Shown here: one piece after another, positions 9,561 through 17,704 of the stretch
Layout of the letters: every line of letters begins with the position of its first letter
How positions within the stretch are numbered: position 1 is the stretch's first letter
Assembly (NCBI GenBank): GCA_965602855.1
Contig: CBFCZV010000009.1
Location: 11,519 to 75,518, forward strand
Reading direction: 5' to 3'
Source: LH-M37 sp965602855
GTDB lineage: Bacteria > Pseudomonadota > Gammaproteobacteria > SZUA-229
DNA: 64,000 nt
The notes under the pieces: model-generated
Seen by the model: the letters and a program-made list of their open reading frames with translations, nothing else
What the model was told of the DNA's origin: nothing
Databases searched by the model: none
Position numbers and translations under genes: made by a program

Positions 9561-9899
9561 TCAGAAAGTTTTGCTATCCCAGCCCCACATATGCCTTTCC
9601 GGGCTGCTGAATTCAATGTAAATACGTGATGGTGAAATCCCTAATACGTTCTGGATGAAACCGCACAGGTGGGTGGAATAATCAGTGGTTCTGGATTCAT
9701 CCAGTCCCAGACTTTTGAGTTTGAGGTGGGCGGCCTTCTCGTCGCTGCCACCGAATATCAGTGAAGCCTCTGCATTAACCATTACCATGACGTAACTTTC
9801 AGGTTTACCGAGCATGCCTGCAACGATTCGTGAAGCGTCCTTGGCCAGTGTCGTGCTGTCTTTGACGCTGACGTTGGTGTTGATTTGCAGCAATGGCAT
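9561..9899 (-). CDS. MIF-like tautomerase family protein
   Basis: 112 aa with Pro2 directly after the initiator Met (MPLLQINTN), the catalytic base of the tautomerase superfamily. The middle VMVMVNAEASLIFGGS and the end SRIYIEFSSPERHMWGWDSKTF match bacterial homologues of macrophage migration inhibitory factor. Such proteins usually show phenylpyruvate or D-dopachrome tautomerase activity in vitro, but the physiological role in bacteria is unknown. It is convergent with the DUF4105 gene (13-base gap) and lies downstream of the DUF4124 gene. Confidence 0.85.
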   Translation of the reverse strand: MPLLQINTNVSVKDSTTLAKDASRIVAGMLGKPESYVMVMVNAEASLIFGGSDEKAAHLKLKSLGLDESRTTDYSTHLCGFIQNVLGISPSRIYIEFSSPERHMWGWDSKTF

Positions 9900-9928
9900 T
9901 TTGTTGTTCTCGCTTGAGTATTCGGTCG

Positions 9929-10381
9929 TTATTTACAGTATTTGCTGATATTGGCTTTGATTTTGGCTAGTCGCTTGTTGCGGGCTTCTGTGCTTATTTT
10001 GTTTACTTTTCCACTGCCATCTTTTTCGTGGATTTCCTCATTGCTTTCAACAGTTTGCAGACGTTTACGCTCATTATCGCAATAAACAGTGCGTTCCTTG
10101 TTGGCTTTGTCAGGTGTGTTATGGTCTTTTAGTTTTGCGTCCTGTTTCTGTTCGATAGTTTCTTCTTCTGGCGCTGCTTGTGTTGCAGGCTGAGGCACGT
10201 GAAGTTTCATCTTTTCAACCTGGGCATTCTCAGGGCGCTGGCTGCCATAGTGTGTTTTTCCATTTTCATCAACCCATTTATAGATGCCTGAACTTAGAGC
10301 TGGGCTGCTAATGATGAGTGTAAGAACCAAGGTTCCGAGTAGCTGTTTAATGAGTAGCGTGGCTTGAATTAATTTTTTCAT
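9929..10381 (-). CDS. DUF4124 domain exported protein
   Basis: I choose the ATG at 10381 (150 aa), not the upstream in-frame start, because an AGGAG ribosome-binding site lies about 7 bases before it and the protein then begins with a normal signal peptide (MKKLIQATLLIKQLLGTLVLTLIISSPALS). The mature N-terminus carries the DUF4124 signature GIYKWVDENGKTHYGSQRP. The rest is charged and probably largely disordered or helical, with a Lys-rich C-terminus. The role of DUF4124 proteins is unknown; they are periplasmic and common in gammaproteobacteria. Confidence 0.82.
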   Translation of the reverse strand: MKKLIQATLLIKQLLGTLVLTLIISSPALSSGIYKWVDENGKTHYGSQRPENAQVEKMKLHVPQPATQAAPEEETIEQKQDAKLKDHNTPDKANKERTVYCDNERKRLQTVESNEEIHEKDGSGKVNKISTEARNKRLAKIKANISKYCK

Positions 10382-10458
10382 GGTTTTCCGCTCCTTTTGG
10401 GTGTTATTATTACAGCTATAAGTAAAACTTATCAAGCCAATAGGCTCTTTATATAGAA

Positions 10459-11352
10459 ATGGCAGATCGCAGATTAAAAATATTTCATACGGTTGCCCGG
10501 TTGCTTAACTTTACCAAAGCTGCCGAGGAGTTGCACATGACGCAACCTGCTGTCACTTTTCAGATTCGTCAGCTCGAGGAGCAGTTTAACACTCGTTTGT
10601 TCGATCGTACCCATAATAAAGTCTCGTTGACCGAGGTTGGGCATCAGGTATTTGAATACGCTGAGCGGATTCTTAAGCTATACGAGGATATGACGCGCAG
10701 CATTACTGATATGACGGGCGATGTTAGTGGTGGCGTGGTGCTGGGTGCGAGTACCACCATTGCTGAATATATGCTGCCGCGGATGATTGGTGAGTTCAAG
10801 GTGAAATATCCAGATGTGATGATCAGCCTGAAAGAGTCGAATACCGAGGATATTGTCTCCATGGTGGAGAACAATGTGATCGATCTTGGCATTGTTGAAG
10901 GTTATGTGAATAACAAAAACCTGGTGGTTGAGGAATGTCGCATGGATCAACTGGTGGTGATTATGCCGAATAATCACCCACTGGCAGACAAGGATGAATT
11001 GCATGTGAAGGAGATTGTGGCGCACCCGTTTATTGGTCGTGAGCACGGTTCGGGTACACAGGAAGTGATTACAAAATACATTGAGCTAAATGGTGATCAC
11101 GATTTGCTGGATGTCTGCTTTGAGTTGAGTAGTCCTGAAGCGATTAAAGGTGCGGTTGAAGCGGGCATGGGTATTTCTATTGTCTCAAAAGCGACCATTC
11201 TGAAGGAGCTACGTTTGAAATCGCTGACGGCGGTGAACTTGTCGCCTAAATTAGAGCGGCCTTTTTCCTTTGTGCGCCAGCGTTATAAATTCAAATCCCG
11301 TGCCGCTGATGAGTTGTTGAGCTTCGCTCAGAAATTTTGTAAAAAGGTTTAA
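10459..11352 (+). CDS. LysR-family transcriptional regulator, CysL/YeiE-like
   Basis: 297 aa. The N-terminal winged helix-turn-helix covers about residues 1-60 (FHTVARLLNFTKAAEELHMTQPAVTFQIRQLE). The effector-binding domain begins near 90 with GGVVLGASTTIAEYMLP, typical of the CysL/YeiE branch of LysR regulators, some members of which respond to sulfur or sulfite signals. Target and effector cannot be read from the sequence. It is divergent from the DUF4124 gene with a 77-base gap, and the 116-aa hypothetical gene follows 28 bases downstream. Confidence 0.9.
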   Translation: MADRRLKIFHTVARLLNFTKAAEELHMTQPAVTFQIRQLEEQFNTRLFDRTHNKVSLTEVGHQVFEYAERILKLYEDMTRSITDMTGDVSGGVVLGASTTIAEYMLPRMIGEFKVKYPDVMISLKESNTEDIVSMVENNVIDLGIVEGYVNNKNLVVEECRMDQLVVIMPNNHPLADKDELHVKEIVAHPFIGREHGSGTQEVITKYIELNGDHDLLDVCFELSSPEAIKGAVEAGMGISIVSKATILKELRLKSLTAVNLSPKLERPFSFVRQRYKFKSRAADELLSFAQKFCKKV

Positions 11353-11380
11353 GCCCGTATAGTTTTGTGTAGATAGTCTT

Positions 11381-11731
11381 ATGAGTCGTCATACTAAATC
11401 CCTGATTGAAATTTTTGAAACGCTGGATGCTGAGCGTCAGGCCAGCCTGTTTGATTTTGCCGAGTTTTTGCAATCTAAAGGTGGTCTGGTGGTTCAGGAA
11501 GTGGCTGATCTGGTTGATATCCCAAGGCCGGATGCTGAGACTGTGGTGGGTGCTATCAAACGATTGAAACAAACTTATCCAATGATCGACAGCATGAAAG
11601 TTTTTTCATCTGCCTCTGAACTGATGACAGATCACATGGTGAAGGGTAGAGATGCGATTGAAGTGATCGATGAGATGGAGCGAATTTTTGAGGACTTCTA
11701 CTCAAAAATGCTCAAGGAAATGAAATTATAA
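11381..11731 (+). CDS. Conserved-looking hypothetical protein
   Basis: 116 aa, highly charged and predicted mostly helical, with no membrane segment, signal peptide or cysteine. I do not recognise a family. The N-terminal part (IEIFETLDAERQASLFDFAEFLQSKG) resembles short regulatory or antitoxin-like helical domains, but the match is not strong enough to name. It follows the LysR gene closely in the same direction and is probably co-transcribed with it. It is convergent with the diguanylate cyclase gene. Confidence 0.65.
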   Translation: MSRHTKSLIEIFETLDAERQASLFDFAEFLQSKGGLVVQEVADLVDIPRPDAETVVGAIKRLKQTYPMIDSMKVFSSASELMTDHMVKGRDAIEVIDEMERIFEDFYSKMLKEMKL

Positions 11732-11753
11732 ATCTTCTTAATTTATTCGTAAG

Positions 11754-12584
11754 TTAATTAGCCAGTAGTTTTTTATTTTGTGCTTCAATATATTCGACTC
11801 TGTTTCGCCCGTTGTTTTTAGCTTTGTACATTACTTCATCCACGCGCTTAATAAATGAGTCTGGAGTGTCTTCTTGATTTAAATTAGTAACACCAAAGCT
11901 GGCGGTAAATGTATCTACTTCTTTAATGTCAGTTTTTTCAATAATACTTCTGAGTTTTTCTGCGACAGAGCGAGCGCTATTAATGTCGATATTGGGCATT
12001 AGAATCATGAATTCCTCACCGCCCCAGCGTGCAAATATGTCAGTCTCACGGATGCTTTGAGTTATCTTTTCTGAGAAAGCTATTAATGCAGTATCACCAA
12101 CATTGTGACCGTATGTGTCATTGATGTTTTTGAAATGATCAATGTCACACATGATAATTGATAAGTCTGTACGGTAGCGTTTACTTCGATCAATTTCAGA
12201 TATCAATAGCTCATTAAATTTTCGACGGTTGTATATAGATGTTAATGGGTCAATTACAGATAATCTTTCAAGTTCTTTTGATGTGCGTTGATGCTTGGTA
12301 ACTTCTATTTTTAAGTCATCAATGGTTCTTTCAAGACGGTTATGATAAATTCTTAGCTCCATGGTTATGTTATTGATAATAGAGAGAAGACGCTGAGTGT
12401 AAGCAGAAAAAATCAGAAATAGCAGCACAACAAAACTACGCATCCAGATTTTTTCACCATCAGGATTAAAGCAGCTTTTAAAAAATGTTATGCCGCTTTC
12501 TGAAACTAATGAATCAATAAAAGCATCAACGACCCAGAAAATGATCGCAAGTATAATGCTGAGCAGGGTTATTCTGTTCTTCAT
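11754..12584 (-). CDS. Membrane-bound GGDEF diguanylate cyclase
   Basis: 276 aa. Two hydrophobic segments (about 5-25 and 48-67) flank a short periplasmic loop. A coiled-coil-like helix (70-108) leads to a GGDEF domain from about 108 to 270. The active-site motif is GGEEF (188-192), and an inhibitory I-site RETD (179-182) lies the usual five residues before it, so the protein should make c-di-GMP from GTP and be product-inhibited. The short periplasmic loop holds no recognisable sensor domain. A PilZ effector protein is encoded about 1.3 kb away. Confidence 0.93.
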   Translation of the reverse strand: MKNRITLLSIILAIIFWVVDAFIDSLVSESGITFFKSCFNPDGEKIWMRSFVVLLFLIFSAYTQRLLSIINNITMELRIYHNRLERTIDDLKIEVTKHQRTSKELERLSVIDPLTSIYNRRKFNELLISEIDRSKRYRTDLSIIMCDIDHFKNINDTYGHNVGDTALIAFSEKITQSIRETDIFARWGGEEFMILMPNIDINSARSVAEKLRSIIEKTDIKEVDTFTASFGVTNLNQEDTPDSFIKRVDEVMYKAKNNGRNRVEYIEAQNKKLLAN

Positions 12585-12734
12585 GATGGCGGAGGCTTAA
12601 TGCCTGTACTGCAATGTAATAAAAGTTTAGTCAATTCAAGCTCTTCCTTATGCTGTGCAGATGTTATCTGTTGTTAAATGATTATAGTAAAAAATGCGTA
12701 TAAGTGTTTGACTGATTCTAATAACCATTCATTA

Positions 12735-13202
12735 TTAAAGAGCTTTGGCAGCAGCTAGTACTTCTTCGACGTGCTCTTTTACTTTGAGCTTTCGCCATTC
12801 CTGTCTAAGCACGCCTTTCTCATCGATAAGAAATGTGCTTCGTTCAATGCCTCGAACTTGTTTGCCGTACATGTTTTTCATTTTGATGACATCAAACTGG
12901 GTGCAGAGCGTCTCATCTGCATCGGATAATAAATCAAAATTAAATTTTTGTTTTGTACTGAAGTTTTCGTGTGATTTTGTACTGTCTCGTGAAACCCCAA
13001 GAATGACGGTGTTTTGCCGAGTGAACCGACCTTTGGCATCACGAAAATCCTGGCCTTCTGTGGTGCAGCCCGGGGTGCTGTCTTTGGGGTAAAAATACAG
13101 CACGACTTTTTTGCCTTTATAGTCATTCAGGCTAACGGTTTTGTCGCCTGTTGCAGCAAGGCTAAAATTTTTAACTTTCTTTCCAATAATGATCATTTTC
13201 AT
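12735..13202 (-). CDS. bcp: Thioredoxin-dependent peroxiredoxin, Bcp/PrxQ family
   Basis: 155 aa with the peroxidatic Cys46 in the motif DSTPGCTTEG and the family segments LYFYPKD and GIERSTFLID. It reduces hydrogen peroxide and organic peroxides. In 2-Cys members such as E. coli Bcp a resolving Cys lies five residues after the peroxidatic one; here that position is Gln51. A second Cys occurs near residue 105 (ETLCTQF). The enzyme may therefore use a 1-Cys or non-standard mechanism. It is followed upstream on the same strand by the gcvR-like gene (14-base gap). Confidence 0.92.
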   Translation of the reverse strand: MKMIIIGKKVKNFSLAATGDKTVSLNDYKGKKVVLYFYPKDSTPGCTTEGQDFRDAKGRFTRQNTVILGVSRDSTKSHENFSTKQKFNFDLLSDADETLCTQFDVIKMKNMYGKQVRGIERSTFLIDEKGVLRQEWRKLKVKEHVEEVLAAAKAL

Positions 13203-13216
13203 TGCCTTATTTTTTA

Positions 13217-13744
13217 TTAGCCAGTGGCTGATATTTTTGCATCCAGATTTAATTCATCACACATGTTTAAAAAGTCATCGCGTAAATTGGCGATGCTAGT
13301 TTCGGTGGGAATGCCGATAGTCATGTGTAAGGAAAACATGGGTGTTCCAGTATGAGGCGCTGCATAGCGGCCGGTTTCAAGGTCGACAATATTGATCTGC
13401 CTGCCTGAGAAAAAACTGGCCAGCTTGTGTACGATGCCGGGGTGATCAATGGCGATGACTTCTACATCGTAAGGGATGATAGTTTGTGATGGTGTGGCTG
13501 TTTTGGTAGTTTTTACCGTCAGCGTCATATTCAGTGCTGATTCAGCTTCTTGTTTCCTGTCGATAAAATTATTAATTGCCTGTTCACTGCCAGTCACTAA
13601 AAGCAGGATAGCAAATTCACCACCGAGGATGCTCATGCGACTATCTTCAATATTCAGCTTGTGAGTGAATAGTGTGCTGCTCAGCTCATCGACAATTCCG
13701 GGACGATCTTCACCGAGTGCAGTGATAACAAGTTTCTGGTTCAT
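13217..13744 (-). CDS. GcvR-like ACT-domain regulator
   Basis: 175 aa made of two ACT domains (about 1-85 and 93-175), starting MNQKLVITALGEDRPGIVDELS. This matches the glycine cleavage system repressor GcvR of E. coli, which binds glycine and acts through GcvA. It has no DNA-binding domain, so it would act by protein interaction. It sits upstream of bcp on the same strand, the same gcvR-bcp pairing as in E. coli, which supports the call. No gcv genes are in the window, so the target is inferred. Confidence 0.82.
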   Translation of the reverse strand: MNQKLVITALGEDRPGIVDELSSTLFTHKLNIEDSRMSILGGEFAILLLVTGSEQAINNFIDRKQEAESALNMTLTVKTTKTATPSQTIIPYDVEVIAIDHPGIVHKLASFFSGRQINIVDLETGRYAAPHTGTPMFSLHMTIGIPTETSIANLRDDFLNMCDELNLDAKISATG

Positions 13745-13840
13745 GATTCAATAATAAAGTGGTCAGAATAAGTTGAAGTCTAAACAAAGTCTGGCAGGAA
13801 AAACAGATATGAAAGGCAGGGCTGTTGTATTTATGCAGAT

Positions 13841-14236
13841 CTAGCCAAGTTGAGCGAATTCGCGATCAATTAAGTCAGTATCATTTAGATTTTGTTCTAA
13901 CAGGTGACGTAGGTGCTGAAGGCTATCAACATCAATCTTTATAAATTGCAGGCCCCAACGGTCATCGCTAGTGTGTTTGATTCTGGCGCGTGCATTGATT
14001 ATTACATCATCACTCAGAAAAAGAGCCACGGCGCAGGGATTATCGGGGTTAATCTGAATGTTTCTAGGTGGCTCGACCAGCATTCCATTGAGAGAAATAT
14101 CCAGCAAATTGCAGGTCCATTCTTCATTGCCACTTTGCATTAAAATTTCAGCATGAAAGGGGACGCGCTGGAATTTACGTCGCTCTATGCCACCATTTTT
14201 GGTCTTTCCGGTATTCATGCCCATGAGTATAGGCAT
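13841..14236 (-). CDS. PilZ-domain c-di-GMP-binding protein
   Basis: 131 aa consisting of a single PilZ domain. The c-di-GMP-binding RxxxR motif is Arg20...Arg24 (RKFQR), and the D-x-S-x-x-G motif is Asp46-Ile-Ser48-Leu-Asn-Gly (positions 46-51). Both are intact, so ligand binding is likely. It has no fused output domain and probably works by protein-protein contact. A start at the second Met (MGMNTG) is also possible. It is divergent from dapA. Confidence 0.88.
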   Translation of the reverse strand: MPILMGMNTGKTKNGGIERRKFQRVPFHAEILMQSGNEEWTCNLLDISLNGMLVEPPRNIQINPDNPCAVALFLSDDVIINARARIKHTSDDRWGLQFIKIDVDSLQHLRHLLEQNLNDTDLIDREFAQLG

Positions 14237-14374
14237 TAAACCTCGTTGTTCTACGAATATAGCTCGTTATTTATTGAAATTAGCGGTAAAAGTTGATTAA
14301 CTGTGCGCCCCGTTTCTGGCTTATGTAAGATGCTGGAAATATTCAAGAATTCAAACCTTATCGTCGAGAAAATT

Positions 14375-15250
14375 ATGTTTCGTGGAAGTATGGTGGCACT
14401 GGTTACACCCATGTTCGCCGATGAAAAAGTTGATTACGGCAGTCTGGCCGCATTAGTTGAATTTCACATAGAAAATGGTACCTCAGCGATCATTTCTATG
14501 GGAACCACGGGTGAATCCGCTACTCTGGAGATAGAGGAGCACTGCGAAGTGATCCGCCGTACCATTGAGATGGTTAAAGGCCGTATTCCGGTGATCGCAG
14601 GAACGGGTGCCAATTCTACCAAAGAGGCCATCCAGCTTACTCAGTTCGCTAGTGATGCCGGTGCTGATGCCTGTTTGCTGGTCACACCTTATTACAACAA
14701 GCCAACTCAGGAAGGTTTGTATCTGCACCATAAAAAAATTGCTGAAACCGTCGATATTCCACAGATTCTCTACAATGTGCCGGGTCGCACCGCCTGCGAT
14801 ATGCTGCCGGATACGGTGGCTCGTCTGGCCAAAATCCCCAATATCATCGGAATTAAAGAGGCTACGGGCGATTTGAACCGATTGAAGGAAATACAGTCGA
14901 AAGTGGCAGATGATTTCGAGATATACAGCGGTGATGATGAAACGGGTGCTGAATTTATGCTTCAGGGTGGACACGGTGTGATTTCTGTGACTACCAATGT
15001 GGCACCTAAAGCGATGTCACTCATGTGTGCTGCAGCACTTCTGGGTGATCGTGAGTCAGTAGAAAGCATGAATATGCTGCTGCAAGGCTTGCACAAAAAT
15101 CTGTTTCTCGAAGCCAACCCCATTCCCGTAAAATGGGCGCTGGCTGAAATGGACAAAATACCCAGGGGTATACGCTTACCGTTGACACCTCTGAGTGAGC
15201 AATATCATCAGCCCCTGCGCGAGGCCATGAAACTGGCCAATATACGGTAG
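14375..15250 (+). CDS. dapA: 4-hydroxy-tetrahydrodipicolinate synthase DapA
   Basis: Condenses pyruvate with aspartate semialdehyde in the lysine/diaminopimelate pathway. I use the ATG at 14375 (MFRGSMVALVTP, 291 aa), which gives the standard length. An upstream in-frame start at 14303 would add 24 non-conserved residues. The Schiff-base Lys161 (GIKEATGD), Tyr133 and the Thr44-Thr45 pair all fall at the E. coli positions. It is followed by bamC after 41 bases, the same dapA-bamC order as in E. coli. Confidence 0.96.
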   Translation: MFRGSMVALVTPMFADEKVDYGSLAALVEFHIENGTSAIISMGTTGESATLEIEEHCEVIRRTIEMVKGRIPVIAGTGANSTKEAIQLTQFASDAGADACLLVTPYYNKPTQEGLYLHHKKIAETVDIPQILYNVPGRTACDMLPDTVARLAKIPNIIGIKEATGDLNRLKEIQSKVADDFEIYSGDDETGAEFMLQGGHGVISVTTNVAPKAMSLMCAAALLGDRESVESMNMLLQGLHKNLFLEANPIPVKWALAEMDKIPRGIRLPLTPLSEQYHQPLREAMKLANIR

Positions 15251-15291
15251 CTGGAATGCTACGACCAAGATTAATAGTTGAGAAATTTTAG

Positions 15292-16404
15292 ATGTTGAAA
15301 CAAATCCACTTTGTCGCCCTAGCCGCTGCACTCATTGCAGGCGGATGTAGTTTTGATGGTAATGAACGTCGCCAGGAATATCTGGATGCCGATTACTACA
15401 CACGTCTGGAGCTACCACCCGATCTCACCACGACGATGGAGAAAGATCAGTTAAACACACCCAAACCGACAGACGATGCTACCGAAAGATTTAAACGCGA
15501 TACGGCTAATCTGGGAACAGAAGGGGCTACAGTGCCCGTTGCCATGAAAGTGGCAGGTGCACGTTTGCAAACGGGTGATGGCGTATTCTGGCTGGAGGTC
15601 GATGAAGATGCTGACAAACTCTGGCCACAACTGAGTGCCTTTTGGGGGCACGAAGGTATAAAGATCATGCGCAACGAACCCATGCTGGGCATGGTTGAAA
15701 CCGACTGGGTGAGCAAACTGCAGGTTGATGATGACGCAGGTTTTATCGAAAAGATATTTAATTCAACCACTCCAGACAAACTGGATAAATTTAGAATGCG
15801 TGTGGAGCCAGAGCAGGCTAGCGATAAAACAAAAATTTTCATGTCGCATTCAGGGCTGGAAATGTCTGTTCAAGGTGATGATGTCAACTGGCGGAGCCGT
15901 TGTACCGAAGAAGAGCTGGAGCGTGAAATGCTGAATCGTCTGGCTCTATTTGTTGGTCTGGATGAGGCTGAGTCACAAAAAGTTTTTGAAAATTATCGTC
16001 CCTATGCATCAAGAATTACCGTGCCCAGTGATAAAGCCAATGTTTTATCCATTACGGGGACTATGAATTTTGTCTGGAAGCGTGCCTTACGCGCACTTGA
16101 TCGCCTAGGTATGGATGTACAGGAACTTGACTCGGGCACGCATCAAATAAAAGTAGCGATTGAAAAACTTGAGCGGGAAAAAATTGGAGAAGAGCGCGAT
16201 GAAATTGCTGAATCAAGCTGGTTAATGCAATGGTTTAGTGGTTCGAGTGAAGACTACGCTAATGATGAAGATAGGCAGTTTACGCTCAAATTTGCAGCCG
16301 ATGACGGTGTCGTAAATCTGGAGATTTTACGTCCAGATGGAGAACCAGCGGAGAGTGTGCTGGCGGAGCAGTTCAGGAAGAGTTTAGCGATAGAATTACA
16401 GTAA
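15292..16404 (+). CDS. bamC: Outer membrane assembly lipoprotein BamC
   Basis: 370 aa with a lipoprotein signal peptide ending in the lipobox at Cys19 (LIAGGC). A long unstructured linker after the lipidated Cys carries conserved segments such as RRQEYLDADYY and LELPPDLT-like residues that contact BamD in E. coli. Two helix-grip domains follow, with WLEVDEDADKLWPQL in the first and MNFVWKRALRALDRLGMDV in the second. It is an accessory subunit of the BAM complex that inserts beta-barrel proteins. Position after dapA supports the call. Confidence 0.9.
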   Translation: MLKQIHFVALAAALIAGGCSFDGNERRQEYLDADYYTRLELPPDLTTTMEKDQLNTPKPTDDATERFKRDTANLGTEGATVPVAMKVAGARLQTGDGVFWLEVDEDADKLWPQLSAFWGHEGIKIMRNEPMLGMVETDWVSKLQVDDDAGFIEKIFNSTTPDKLDKFRMRVEPEQASDKTKIFMSHSGLEMSVQGDDVNWRSRCTEEELEREMLNRLALFVGLDEAESQKVFENYRPYASRITVPSDKANVLSITGTMNFVWKRALRALDRLGMDVQELDSGTHQIKVAIEKLEREKIGEERDEIAESSWLMQWFSGSSEDYANDEDRQFTLKFAADDGVVNLEILRPDGEPAESVLAEQFRKSLAIELQ

Positions 16405-16438
16405 TTGTTTCAGCAATGCGAACATAATAAAAAGTCGC

Positions 16439-17254
16439 TTAACTCTTGTCCTTGGTAATCAAGGCATAAGCCGAATGATTATGTATAGATTCAAAGTTCT
16501 CAGATTCAACTGTATACGCCAAAATTCGCTCATCGGCATTTAGTCTGGCAGCGACATCGCGCACCATATCTTCAACAAATTTTGGATTATCGTAAGCGCG
16601 TTCGGTGACGATTTTTTCATCGGGGCGTTTCAATAAACCATATAGTTCACAGGAAGCTTCCTGTTCGACGATGTCGATGATTTCTTCGATCCAGATAAAG
16701 TCTTCGGTGCAAACATCTACGGTTACGTGTGAACGTTGATTATGTGCGCCGCGGTCTGAAATCTTTTTCGAACAAGGGCAAAGGCTGGTTACGGGAACTA
16801 CGACTTTGACATTGACGATGGGTTTTTCTTTAGTTTGTTTACCGATGAAAGTGACTTCGTAATCAAGCAGGCTTTGTACGCCGGAGGCGGGGGCTTTTTT
16901 GTTGATGAAGTAGTGGAAGCTCATTTCAATGTGACCACATTCTGCATCCAGACGTTGAGTCATTTCTAAAAGCATGGTCTTGAATGAATCAACGGTGATT
17001 TCCCACGAGTGATTATTCAGGATTTCCACAAAACGTGACATGTGTGTGCCTTTAAAATCGTGTGGCAGATCCACGTACATGTTGAAGTTGGCAACGGTGT
17101 GCTGAATTTTTCCTTCACGGTCTTTGACCTGAACGGGATGACGAATATCTTTGATACCAACTTTGTCGATAGCGATGGCACGATGGTCGTGGCTGCTTTG
17201 CACGTCCTGCATTTCACTTGCTTTGGTTGGTTTTGCGTTGTTTGTATCGCTCAT
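16439..17254 (-). CDS. folE2: GTP cyclohydrolase FolE2 (type IB)
   Basis: Converts GTP to 7,8-dihydroneopterin triphosphate, the entry to folate and queuosine synthesis. The family signature SLCPCSKKISDRGAHNQRSHV is present, with the Cys and His residues used for metal binding. I choose ATG 17254 (271 aa), one base after the queD stop; the longer frame from 17317 would overlap queD by 62 bases. FolE2 enzymes work with metals other than zinc and often replace FolE under zinc limitation. Coupling to queD points to a supply role for queuosine as well as folate. Confidence 0.93.
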   Translation of the reverse strand: MSDTNNAKPTKASEMQDVQSSHDHRAIAIDKVGIKDIRHPVQVKDREGKIQHTVANFNMYVDLPHDFKGTHMSRFVEILNNHSWEITVDSFKTMLLEMTQRLDAECGHIEMSFHYFINKKAPASGVQSLLDYEVTFIGKQTKEKPIVNVKVVVPVTSLCPCSKKISDRGAHNQRSHVTVDVCTEDFIWIEEIIDIVEQEASCELYGLLKRPDEKIVTERAYDNPKFVEDMVRDVAARLNADERILAYTVESENFESIHNHSAYALITKDKS

Positions 17255-17255
17255 G

Positions 17256-17642
17256 TTATTCGTTCTCTTCGCTGTATCTGACACAGGCTCGTTCGGTTTC
17301 CCATAAAGTGACGGCACTCACTTTGATGGTCTCGGTATTTAGTTGTGTTGAAATCTCGCGGTATAGATAAGCGGCAATATTTTCCGCAGTCGGGTTGATT
17401 TCGGTAAAAGGTTCCAGTTCATTAAGATAACGATGGTCTAGTCTATCACCAACTTCTCTGGCAGCCTGTTTCATTTTTTTAAAGTCGATGCCCATGCCAG
17501 TTTTGTCCAGCTTGGTAGCAACGGCTTCCAGTTCAACTTTCCAGTTGTGTCCATGCATCCGGCTGCACGCGCCGGGGTAGTCGCGTAGTGTATGCGCAGA
17601 AGCGAATTCAGTGATAACTTTTAGCTGGTAGCGAGCAGACAT
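17256..17642 (-). CDS. queD: 6-carboxy-5,6,7,8-tetrahydropterin synthase QueD
   Basis: 128 aa. Zinc-binding His residues occur in the SAHTLRDYPGACSRMHGHNW region (His at about 17, 30 and 32), with the catalytic Cys in the same stretch. LDHRYLN and the final ERACVRY complete the pattern of the QueD/PTPS family. It converts dihydroneopterin triphosphate to carboxytetrahydropterin in queuosine precursor synthesis. folE2 starts directly after its stop, so the substrate-producing and substrate-using enzymes are translated together. Confidence 0.92.
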   Translation of the reverse strand: MSARYQLKVITEFASAHTLRDYPGACSRMHGHNWKVELEAVATKLDKTGMGIDFKKMKQAAREVGDRLDHRYLNELEPFTEINPTAENIAAYLYREISTQLNTETIKVSAVTLWETERACVRYSEENE

Positions 17643-17704
17643 TTTGTTTTCTGGATGGTTGGTAATACTTGAGTAAAATGGTCGGTTATTATATATGAAT
17701 TGGC

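Noticed and set aside
17255..17317. Longer N-terminus of FolE2 reaching into queD
   Set aside because: Extra residues are a shadow of the queD frame; ATG 17254 follows the queD stop directly.
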